Shown piece after piece: positions 1 to 8,400 of a stretch of DNA of 64,000 nucleotides. Location: NCBI RefSeq assembly GCF_048564905.1, contig NW_027328740.1:7261292-7325291 (forward strand). The letters run 5' to 3'. Source of the stretch: Vicugna pacos. Its lineage: Eukaryota > Chordata > Mammalia > Artiodactyla > Camelidae. The notes under the pieces were generated by a model. That model had not been told where the DNA came from. It saw nothing but the letters and a program-made list of their open reading frames with translations, and searched no databases. Position 1 is the stretch's first letter. Every line of letters starts with the position of its first letter. The position numbers and the translations under genes were made by a program.

Positions 1-118
1 CAGAAATCAACCGACGGCTATGTATTGCGGGTGTGCCCATATTACAGGAACAATAGTTTCCCTTAGTGGGTCTCTGTGTACTGTGAACTGTTAGAAAGTT
101 TAAAGACGTGTGAAACAT
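1..118 (+). mobile_element. 3' tail of the preceding copy's LINE relic
   Basis: By homology with 5283-5400 this is the end of the LINE block whose start lies left of the window. The true 3' end cannot be fixed, because no poly(A) tail or target-site duplication remains visible. Confidence 0.45.
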
Positions 119-308
119 TCAACTGAAAATGGACACACTTCCCTCCGTTGCTACAGTGCATACAGATCTGAACAAAAGGAAAGAGGGAAGAACAAAGGCC
201 CATGGGACGCTAGTGGGTAGAATCACATTTACCTTAGGAGCCTCTCGTCCGATGCAGCCCCTCCCCCAACACTGACAAGATGCAGCAGCCATTGGGGATG
301 GCAGTTAG
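119..308 (+). promoter_or_regulatory. Leader region with weak promoter-like motifs (unit 1)
   Basis: Between the LINE tail and the long frame lie a C-rich Sp1-like box CCCCTCCCCC (258-267), a YY1-like GCCAT (288-292) and an inverted CCAAT box ATTGG (291-295), all within 40 bp. They are present in the copies I read. There is no TATA box nearby. The placement just upstream of a frame that ends in a splice-donor-like site would suit a start region, but these motifs are short and common. Confidence 0.2.
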
Positions 309-996
309 CGGTTGGATTCCAGGTGGAATGTTGGTGTGTACCGCGAGGCTTGTTGTGGCTGGTGGATCGTAGGTAACCGTTCAGAGTTCTGTGGGTGGAT
401 CAGTGCGATGGAGGGGCTGCCGCCCTCTGTGGAGCTTGGCTTAGGTCTTTGGTCCGGGAAGCTGTGTCAGTTCGAGATACTGCTGCTGCCCAAAGACCTG
501 AGTTCACGGGTCAGTTACCAGAACCTGAAAGGGCAGACAGTGGAAGATCTGCCTGTCTTCAGCTTACTGGAGAGGCTCCGAGGTCCTTTCAGACTTGCCC
601 AGTCCTGTTGAAGTCGACTTTATGGGAGACACGAAGAGAAGCTGGCCGAAAATATGGCTGCACGGATTGAGGAGAGATGCGAACACATTGATGAGAGATG
701 TTCTGCTACAATAGAGAATACTGGCCTGGAGACAGCTGTAGAGGATAGCAGGCTCGAAAGGCATTCATGAGACATATTGAACCTCGCTGATACTAGCAGA
801 AACATACGGAGGGCCACCGTGGACTGGAGGAAGTTCCTCAATTCTCTGCTCCAAGAACGGGTCCAAGATCCCTGTCGTCTAAAGAGAAGAGATGGCAGAG
901 ATGATAAAAACGCTCATGTTCTTGAAAGAGGTCAGATAATCCACACGACCCAAGGGGCAATTCCAAGCCATTCAGATCAAAGTGCACCAAGCCCAG
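309..996 (+). other. Long leader frame interrupted only by TGA, ending at a donor-like site
   Basis: From just after TAG 306-308 to 996, one plus-strand frame runs 229 codons with no TAA or TAG. It has TGA at 609-611 and 768-770 in every complete copy, and at the place of 873-875 in every complete copy except unit 1. The part after 612 is rich in charged residues (RHEEKLAENMAARIEER), like a short coiled coil. There is no good ATG; the open stretch starts at TTG 312. Changes among copies in the first 99 codons are mostly amino-acid changing, about nine against one or two silent by eye, which argues against constraint. It could be a decayed exon, part of an unrecognised repeat, or chance openness in GC-richer DNA. 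Family not recognised. Confidence 0.3.
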
Positions 997-1060
997 GTAA
1001 GCCTTTTCCCAGCTTTGGGCCTAGCTATCAAGCACTTGCTCTTCCCTCCCCTCCACTCAG
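997..1060 (+). other. Possible short intron (64 bp), plus strand
   Basis: The left edge reads CCCAG|GTAAGC, close to the ideal mammalian donor. The right edge is CTCTTCCCTCCCCTCCACTCAG|G, a strong pyrimidine tract and acceptor. Both edges are intact in the copies I read. At 64 bp it would be near the lower limit for mammalian introns, and no good branch-point sequence is seen. The donor could instead pair with the acceptor-like site at 1891-1914. Confidence 0.25.
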
Positions 1061-1465
1061 GCATCCATTTTGAGGGATCAGTACCTGAGCTGCAATGAAG
1101 CCAGTAAGAGAAGAGCAAGCCCCTCCTAGAATCAGAGTTCCTCTAGCTTCATCCTCTGTGAACAACAGGGAACCCCATAAAGGTCAAATACTCTCGTATG
1201 AAATAGGTAGGAATTGAATACTTAGCTCCCACAAAGAAACGATGGCCTTCCGCTAGATTCAGCAAATGCTGCGTTTATGTCTTCTCTGGGGTGAAGGGAG
1301 TGTGGTAAGTGAGGGGAATCCTTGACTGAACTTGAATCTGTATTAGGCCTCCGTTTTTCAAGACAGTCTAGGTAAATATTAGAAGTCAGATAGTGAACGG
1401 AACTGTAAAAGTCGCCAATGACATGAAAGACACAGCTTATGTGGACCGTCTTTCAATTGAGTCAA

Positions 1466-1477
1466 GCCCCCGGGGGC
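1466..1477. other. Perfect 12-bp GC palindrome
   Basis: GCCCCCGGGGGC is a perfect palindrome, present in all twelve complete units, in an otherwise AT-leaning stretch. Its role is unknown. The conservation is no stronger than that of the flanking DNA. Confidence 0.5.
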
Positions 1478-1720
1478 AATCTATCATGGGGGTGCAGACT
1501 TGGTTGCATTCAAGTGCTTTACCCAACATGATCGGATGATTAAGCGTTCTCATCACTGATAGAAGAACACCTGGTTCTCAGTAGCCTAGCAGACCTGCAG
1601 CAGGGTTCTCATAGCTATAATGCCTCTAGGTTCTTTGGATTCAAAGCTAAATGTATATATTTAGTTCGTTTTCTCTTGTATTTTCCTTGAGAGGGATGTT
1701 ACACCTTGAAATGCCAACAT

Positions 1721-1739
1721 TGACCAGTAGGTGTCATCG
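1721..1739 (+). promoter_or_regulatory. CTCF-like motif, once per unit
   Basis: TGACCAGTAGGTGTCATCG matches 17 of 19 positions of the CTCF core consensus YDRCCASYAGRKGGCRSYV. The most important mismatch is T for the second G of the GGC core. Equivalent sites start at 7003, 12284, 17565, 22843, 28123, 33404, 38682, 43962, 49242, 54522 and 59803, all in the same orientation. Units 7 and 12 have an additional T-to-A change. Several mammalian macrosatellites bind CTCF in each unit, but binding here is only inferred. Confidence 0.3.
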
Positions 1740-1782
1740 GGAGTAAAGGGCACCACATGCACAGGTGAATCCAAGCTTGGGG

Positions 1783-1822
1783 GTTATTTCATGTTTCCAT
1801 TAGTTATTTCATGGTTCCTGTT
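1783..1822. repeat. 20-bp imperfect tandem duplication
   Basis: GTTATTTCATGTTTCC at 1783-1798 recurs as GTTATTTCATGGTTCC at 1803-1818. This is a small local duplication present in the other units too. Confidence 0.6.
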
Positions 1823-1890
1823 GGTTTCGGAGGCTTCAACAGTAAAGAGTTGACATGACCCCTTTAATAGTTCGGACTGCTAGTTTGCAT

Positions 1891-1914
1891 TCTATCTGTC
1901 TATGTTTTCCTTAG
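1891..1914 (+). other. Acceptor-like tract, plus strand
   Basis: TCTATCTGTCTATGTTTTCCTTAG is a pyrimidine-rich run ending in TAG|A. It is a plausible 3' splice site for the donor at 996/997. It is followed by ATGTTACCGAAATTG, a 13-codon frame only. Confidence 0.2.
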
Positions 1915-2012
1915 AGCTGACAAAATGTTACCGAAATTGACAAGTCTGGCTTCTAGGTCGATTTAGTATGTTTCAGAAACTAACTTCATTTTCGTATAAC
2001 TCCCAAAACATT

Positions 2013-2030
2013 TATATAAATTCTATTAAA
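2013..2030 (+). promoter_or_regulatory. TATATAAA and ATTAAA motifs
   Basis: TATATAAA (2013-2020) fits the TATA-box consensus, and ATTAAA (2025-2030) is the second commonest poly(A) hexamer. They lie in an AT-rich stretch where both are expected by chance. No transcript evidence is available. Confidence 0.12.
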
Positions 2031-2103
2031 TTTTTAAAGACTGCAAATGAGATATCAACACAATGTCAAACCTGGAGTCTTCAGACTATCCCTCCCACCA
2101 CGG

Positions 2104-2252
2104 CTGTATAGAAACAAAGAGATAAAAAAAAAATCACATTTCTGTGAAATGTATCTGGAAAGTGTTGATTCATCGATGCCCAGTTGACAGAGAAGCAGTG
2201 CAACCTGCGCTCACTCGCTCCCATGAACACAGCAATGGAAATATCCACTCAC
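2104..2252 (-). other. Possible 149-bp intron, minus strand
   Basis: Read on the minus strand, the donor is CTGG|GTGAGT (cut between 2253 and 2252). The acceptor is a long T tract then TTTCTATACAG|CC (cut between 2104 and 2103). Both edges are good mammalian matches, and upstream of the donor the minus strand is open for 88 codons (2515-2249). Units 10 and 12 have lost the acceptor AG (CGGATG for CGGCTG on the plus strand), so if it is an intron it is not maintained in all copies. Confidence 0.25.
2124..2133. repeat. A-tract of variable length
   Basis: The homopolymer is 10 A in units 1-3, 9 in units 4-6, 8 in unit 7, and six A, T, two A in units 8-12. It also serves as the pyrimidine tract of the minus-strand acceptor-like site. 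Confidence 0.85.
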
Positions 2253-3038
2253 CCAGCCCTTGGCACAGGACACTTGCCGAAGAGAGGTCTGTTACTTCCA
2301 AAGACAGGATGAGGCCTCAGAACACCTGGAAGCAGGAGAAGGAAAAGCAGGGAATGGATACCAGTGCATGGTCTGAGCCCTGTTGATGGAGCAGTAAAGG
2401 TGAAACTCTCTTTAACTTGGACGCACACTCTCAAGCGGACAGGAGACATGGGATTGAAGGTGATGCGCTGAGTGTTAGAAGAGTGCACAGCAGATGCTTG
2501 GCTGACAGAACTCAAAGAATCCAGTGCAAAATATCCCCACAGTTGATTCTGAGACCAAGCTCCGAGCTGCCAAATTTGAGGTAGCAGAGGCAGCGTTCAG
2601 GGAGGGATAGGGCTACGGATGATGGCACACGCTGAGTCTCAGGGATCTGGAGTGCGTTGTGGGATGTGGTGGGTCCTATCAAGAGAGCAAACCGACCTGG
2701 GACCCCAATGAGCAAGCAACCACCCTGGCGCGTGCAGTTGAAATTATCGATATGTCCCATGGCCACACCCAGTGCATCTGCAGGACCAGAGACCAATTTG
2801 GCATTTTGCCAATAGAGCATGTGTGGGGCTGAATCAGAGATATTGTGCATCGGGTCTGAGGGATCCAGGGGGCCTTGGGTTTGAATTCAGAATGAAAAGC
2901 CTTAGGATCTGCTACATTCATAACCTGGGCTGTGATTATGGTTTGGTTTGAGGCACAGGATGTGCAACAGCTCTGTGGTTGCCTTCGTGCACCCGTGCCA
3001 CAAGGATGAGAGGACAAGGAAGTGTGGTCCAAGACCAC
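2249..3038 (-). other. Overlapping open frames on the minus strand, no product recognised (unit 1)
   Basis: Three overlapping minus-strand frames are open here: 88 codons (2249-2515), 112 codons (2512-2850) and 119 codons (2679-3038). Equivalents exist in most units. In units 5 and 6 the middle frame reads through its stop to 139 codons. None has a domain, signal peptide or motif I recognise, and the stretch may be part of an old repeat that I cannot name. Coding is not supported. Confidence 0.2.
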
Positions 3039-3339
3039 AGTGTGAGAAGAGGAAGGATTTCCTTCAGTTTATCTCTCAAAAGCGGATGCTAAAATTTGGA
3101 TGGCACCGGCACGGTTCGGCAGCGAGGACACCAAGTTCGGGCTGCGGGATCATTCCAGCAGGCCCTGATGTGTGACATCCATAGATATGCTTCCACTGGT
3201 GTTTCTGTAGACAGAGAAGCTCTTGGAAGAACTGGTTTCAGTGGGACATTCCCGTGGCACTACAAAGCACAGGCGCACTCACACTCTGCACTTCTGGAAA
3301 ACCTACAAAATAACATAGAGTAGAATGCAGAGCTGAGAA

Positions 3340-3739
3340 GCTTTAGAAGCTCCATTTCCACCAGAGGAAGTGTCCTGTGCTCTTTCAGATTTGTGAGATA
3401 AGTGTAATCAAAATGAGGTTATCCTAATCGAAATAGTATGGGGGGTTCATCACAACACAGGCAACACCAGCAATTGGAGATAGACCAGACAACACACACA
3501 GGAACAGGACATGGCATCAATGTCTAGGAAAATTTGTCCTCACAGAAATCCCATGCAATTGTGCAGAGCCAAGAGTCTAAAATTTTCACTTAACCAAGCC
3601 CTAGAAATCTACATTAGATACCTGAAATTACCTGACCAGTAGAGATGAAGAAATACAGTAAAAGGAAAAGGAAGTACCATTTTCAGTTCCAAAGAGATTG
3701 AAGGCCCTAAAGATAAGCTTTCAGACAACTAGACTGCAA
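3340..3739. other. Unrecognised unit DNA before the LINE relic (unit 1)
   Basis: A 400-bp AT-rich stretch with no open frame of note. Part of it could be the 5' untranslated region of the LINE relic, but I see no match that proves it. A weaker CTCF-like CCACCAGAGGAAG lies near 3359. Confidence 0.4.
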
Positions 3740-5400
3740 AACGCTCTCCAGAGCAAGTATTGAAAATGGAGGTGAGGGAAACACTGAAATACAACAGTGT
3801 CTCAGAATCACAAAAGGCAGAATACCAGAAAAGGGGAAGAGAAAGCCTAAAGACGAGCCAAATAATATCAGAAAACTCAGTGGATGAGAAAATATCAGGG
3901 CTAACATTCCGTCCTAAGCAGACTAGATATTCCAGAGGGACGCGTGAATGACTTTGAAGACAGGGGAACACAAATCCCTCGGTCAGAAGCACACATAGGA
4001 AAGCAAGTGCAAACCAATGAAAACATTGCTGTTGAATCCTGGTTGAAGACAAGGCATGAAAGACTAAAATTCGCAAGAGTCCCAGATGGAAAAGCAAGAG
4101 ATAAAGAAACAAACAATGTTTGAAAAGTGATGTGTAGAAAAATCAGACTGAAACTTGCTGAAAGCCAAGATAGAATCATCTAGGCGAATTCAGGAAGTAC
4201 ACAGCGTCCAAAAGAGGTGGAATCCCAATAGACTTAGCAGCAGCTGTATGATCCAAATCAACAAAGTTCATGAGCATCCCAGAGATTTAAAATGCGCCTG
4301 GAGGAAAGCAACATAGTCACAAGAGAACCTCCAGAGGGGTTTCAGCTGCTATCTCAGCAGCAATATTGCAGGACAGGGAGGAGTGCCAGGACATAGACCA
4401 TAGCTTGAATGGCAAAATGCTGCCATCTAGGGTAGCCTATGCCACATGACCACCATTTCTAATAACAGCAGAGCTAGAGAATGCCACAGACCTGCAAATC
4501 TTAAACGAATTCAGCAGTTCGAAACTTATCCTAAAAGAAAGGTTGAGAATTCTCCCCTGAAGGGATAAGCAGCAAGATGAAATGGAAAGAAGAAAACCCT
4601 TATTGGAAATGCAAGAAGAGCATGAGTGGAAAAGAAGAAACAAGAAGAAGGCAAGGAGGACATCAAAACCCTAAACATGGGAGAGGGAAGCAGGATATCA
4701 TAGGGGATTGGAAGCACTCTCTTAAGGGAGTCAGCTTATATGACTCTCTGTTGGAAGCAAACGGAGAGATGCATGGCCTGACGTGGTTGCAAAACAAACG
4801 AGAAGCAGACCAAGAAAGAATCAAACAAACAAAAAACACTAAAAGGGTAGGGTAACATGAATACTCAAAAGAAATTACTCAAGGTGATGTCAAGGATCAT
4901 TCAGTACGCTTCGACCCAGTATCGCGGCTTGAATGTACTCAGCACACCTGTATTCGGAAATCAGAGGCGTGCATTTATATTCGTAAATATTGATTCATAT
5001 GAGCATATCGTGACCTAACCCAAATGCCGATTTGGAATCCAATGGATGCCTAGTCCGTGATATAGACTTGCAAGTCTTCCAACAGGATGAATGAATGCCA
5101 TATTCTACACTACGTCGAGAAGAAATGGCACAAGCCTATAACAAGGAAAAGTAGCTCCGCAAAAGTGTACTAAGATCAAAAGAGACAGGCAGTAAAGTGC
5201 ACATTGGGGATTGTATCATTCCTAGGAATTTCAGCCCCCTTGAAACAAATGGATAGATGTCCCGTGAATGCGGGTGTTTCAGCAGAAATCAACCGACGGC
5301 TATGTATTGCGGGTGTGCCCATATTACAGGAACAATAGTTTCCCTTAGTGGGTCTCTGTGTACTGTGAACTGTTAGAAAGTTTAAAGACGTGTGAAACAT
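3740..5400 (+). mobile_element. HAL1-like LINE relic: L1-type ORF1 without ORF2 (unit 1)
   Basis: Seen: an N-terminal ORF1-like frame from about 3766, opening MEVRETLKYNSVSES and including SENSVDEKISGL, which resembles the polar coiled-coil segment of L1 ORF1 proteins. Around 4054 the pattern ERLKFARVPDGKARDKET matches the 'RIxGVPEGE' start of the RNA-recognition domain. At 4185-4313 a 43-codon stretch opens RIQEVHSVQKRWNPNR and leads to KCAWRKA, matching the L1 pattern IQExHRxxxxxNPxR ... LKAAREK. The C-terminus LNEFSSSKLILKERLRILP ends at TGA 4558-4560, matching L1 'LREFxTTxPxLxELLKxxL'. The frame shifts and stops several times, so it is dead. After the stop there is about 840 bp of AT-rich DNA and no reverse transcriptase, as in HAL1. 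Both ends are approximate, and the family name is from memory of its layout. Confidence 0.62.
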
Positions 5401-8400
5401 TCAACTGAAAATGGACACACTTCCCTCCGTTGCTACAGTGCATACAGATCTGAACAAAAGGAAAGAGGGAAGAACAAAGGCCCATGGGACGCTAGTGGGT
5501 AGAATCACATTTACCTTAGGAGCCTCTCGTCCGATGCAGCCCCTCCCCCAACACTGACAAGATGCAGCAGCCATTGGGGATGGCAGTTAGCGGTTGGATT
5601 CCAGGTGGAATGTTGGTGTGTACCGCGAGGCTTGTTGTGGCTGGTGGATCGTAGGTAACCGGGCAGAGTTCTGTGGGTGGATCAGTGCGATGGAGGGGCT
5701 GCCGCCCTCTGTGGAGCTTGGCTTAGGTCTTTGGTCCGGGAAGCTGTGTCAGTTCGAGATACTGCTGCTGCCCAAAGACCTGAGTTCACGGGTCAGTTTC
5801 CAGAACCTGAAAGGGCAGACAGTGGAAGATCTGCCTGTCTTCAGCTTACTGGAGAGGCTCCGAGGTCCTTTCAGACTTGCCCAGTCCTGTTGAAGTCGAC
5901 TTTATGGGAGACACGAAGAGAAGCTGGCCGAAAATATGGCTGCACGGATTGAGGAGAGATGCGAACACATTGATGAGAGATGTTCTGCTACAATAGAGAA
6001 TACTGGCCTGGAGACAGCTGTAGAGGATAGCAGGCTCGAAAGGCATTCATGAGACATATTGAACCTCGCTGATACTAGCAGAAACATACGGAGGGCCACC
6101 GTGGACTGGAGGAAGTTCCTCAATTCTCTGCTCCAAGAACGGGTCCAAGATCCCTGACGTCTAAAGAGAAGAGATGGCAGAGATGATAAAAACGCTCATG
6201 TTCTTGAAAGAGGTCAGATAATCCACACGACCCAAGGGGCAATTCCAAGCCATTCAGATCAAAGTGCACCAAGCCCAGGTAAGCCTATTCCCAGCTTTGG
6301 GCCTAGCTATCAAGCACATGCTCTTCCCTCCCCTCCACTCAGGCATCCATTTTGAGGGATCAGTACCTGAGCTGCAATGAAGCCAGTAAGAGAAGAGCAA
6401 GCCCCTCCTAGAATCAGAGTTCCTCTAGCTTCATCCTCTGTGAACAACAGGGAACCCCATAAAGGTCAAATACTCCCGTATGAAATAGATAGGAATTGAA
6501 TACTTAGCTCCCACAAAGAAACGATGGCCTTCCGCTAGATTCAGCAAATGCTGCGTTTATGTCTTCTCTGGGGTGAAGGGAGTGTGGTAAGTGAGGGGAA
6601 TCCTTGACTGAACTTGAATCTGTATTAGGCCTCCGTTTTTCAAGACAGTCTAGGTAAATATTAGAAGTCAGATAGTGAACGGAACTGTAAAAGTCGCCAA
6701 TGACATGAAAGACACAGCTTATGTGGACCGTCTTTCAATTGAGTCAAGCCCCCGGGGGCAATCTATCATGGGGGTGCAGACTTGGTTGCATTCAAGTGCT
6801 TTACCCAACATGATCGGATGATTAAGCGTTCTCATCACTGATAGAAGAACACCTGGTTCTCAGTAGCCTAGCAGAGCTGCAGCAGGGTTCTCATAGCTAT
6901 AATGCCTCTAGGTTCTTTGGATTCAAAGCTAAATGTATATATTTAGTTCGTTTTCTCTTGTATTTTCCTTGAGAGGGATGTTACACCTTGAAATGCCAAC
7001 ATTGACCAGTAGGTGTCATCGGGAGTAAAGGGCACCACATGCACAAGTGAATCCAAGCTTGGGGGTTATTTCATGTTTCCATTAGTTATTTCATGGTTCC
7101 TGTTGGTTTCGGAGGCTTCAACAGTAAAGAGTTGACATGACCCCTTTAATAGTTCGGACTGCTAGTTTGCATTCTATCTGTCTATGTTTTCCTTAGAGCT
7201 GACAAAATGTTACCGAAATTGACAAGTCTGGCTTCTAGGTCGATTTAGTATGTTTCAGAAACTAACTTCATTTTCGTATAACTCCCAAAACATTTATATA
7301 AATTCTATTAAATTTTTAAAGACTGCAAATGAGATATCAACACAATGTCAAATCTGGAGTCTTCAGACTATCCCTCCCACCACGGCTGTATAGAAACAAA
7401 GAGATAAAAAAAAAATCACATTTCTGTGAAATGTATCTGGAAAGTGTTGATTCATCGATGCCCAGTTGACAGAGAAGCAGTGAAACCTGCGCTCACTCGC
7501 TCCCATGAACACAGCAATGGAAACATCCACTCACCCAGCCCTTGGCACAGGACACTTGCCGAAGAGAGGTCTGTTACTTCCAAAGACAGGATGAGGCCTC
7601 AGAACACCTGAAGCAGGAGAAGGAAAAGCAGGGAATGGATACCAGTGCATGGTCTGAGCCCTGTTGATGGAGCAGTAAAGGTGAAACTCTCTTTAACGTG
7701 GACGCACACTCTCAAGCGGACAGGAGACATGGGATTGAAGGTGATGCGCTGAGTGTTAGAAGAGTGCACAGCAGATGCTTGGCTGATAGAACTCAAAGAA
7801 TCCAGTGCAAAATATCCCCACAGTTGATTCTGAGACCAAGCTCCGAGCTGCCAAATTTGAGGTAGCAGAGGCAGCGTTCAGGGAGGGATAGGGCTACGGA
7901 TGATGGCACAAGCTGAGTCTCAGGGATCTGGAGTGCGTTGTGGGATGTGGTGGGTCCTATCAAGAGAGCAAACCGACCTGTGACCCCAATGAGCAAGCAA
8001 CCACCCTGGCGCGCGCAGTTGAAATTATCGATATGTCCCATGGCCACACCCAGTGCATCTGCAGGACCAGAGACCAATTTGGCATTTTGCCAATAGAGCA
8101 TGTGTGGGGCTGAATCAGAGATATTGTGCATCGGGTCTGAGGGATCCAGGGGGCCTTGGGTTTGAATTCAGAATGAAAAGCCTTAGGATCTGCTACATTC
8201 ATAACCTGGGCTGTGATTATGGTTTGGTTTGAGGCACAGGATGTGCAACAGCTCTGTGGTTGCCTTCGTGCACCCGTGCCACAAGGATGAGAGGACAAGG
8301 AAGTGTGGTCCAAGACCACAGCGTGAGAAGAGGAAGGATTTCCTTCAGTTTATCTCTCAAAAGCGGATGCTACATTTTGGATGGCACCGGCACGGTTCGG

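Larger units (their letters stand above)
1061..2000. other. Unrecognised unit DNA (unit 1)
   Basis: No gene, RNA gene or repeat family recognised in this 940-bp stretch. It holds the palindrome, the CTCF-like motif, a 20-bp local duplication and an acceptor-like tract, listed separately. Confidence 0.5.
1..5282 (+). repeat. Macrosatellite unit 1 (5282 bp)
   Basis: This is the first complete unit; the phase is arbitrary and set by the window start. The next unit begins with the same 20-base opening at 5283. It is the longest copy, because it keeps a G near 2330 that units 2 and 3 lack. It is the only copy with TGT at 873-875, where the others read TGA in the long plus-strand frame. Its A-tract at 2124-2133 is ten bases long. 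By eye it differs from unit 2 at about 32 sites, all before position 4231; after that the two are identical. Confidence 0.97.

Noticed and set aside
416-434. Second CTCF site, reverse orientation, GCCGCCCTCTGTGG
   Set aside because: It matches the reverse CTCF core only if one base is inserted between CTG and TGG, and CTCF does not tolerate that spacing change well.
309-996. Calling the recurrent 99-codon and 91-codon frames protein-coding genes
   Set aside because: They start at TTG or GTG in most copies, overlap each other in two frames, lack recognised domains, and vary among units mainly at amino-acid-changing positions.
2249-3340. Retroviral LTR or coding fossil
   Set aside because: The stretch has an old-repeat look, but I see no terminal repeat pair, primer-binding site or recognisable viral domain, so I leave it unassigned.
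4512-4524. tRNA or Pol III gene around a B-box-like GTTCGAAAC
   Set aside because: No A box at the right distance, no cloverleaf and no clean T-run terminator. The match falls inside the LINE ORF1 C-terminal region.
1-5282. Rodent 4.5SH RNA gene repeat, which I recall as a tandem unit of about 4-5 kb
   Set aside because: I looked for its B1/Alu-like sequence (GGTGGCGCAC, GTTCGAGGCCAGCCTG) on the plus strand and did not find it.
4561-5282. L1 ORF2 (endonuclease and reverse transcriptase) after ORF1
   Set aside because: No frame shows the endonuclease or reverse-transcriptase patterns. Short frames such as the one from 4577 are Lys/Glu-rich chance openings.
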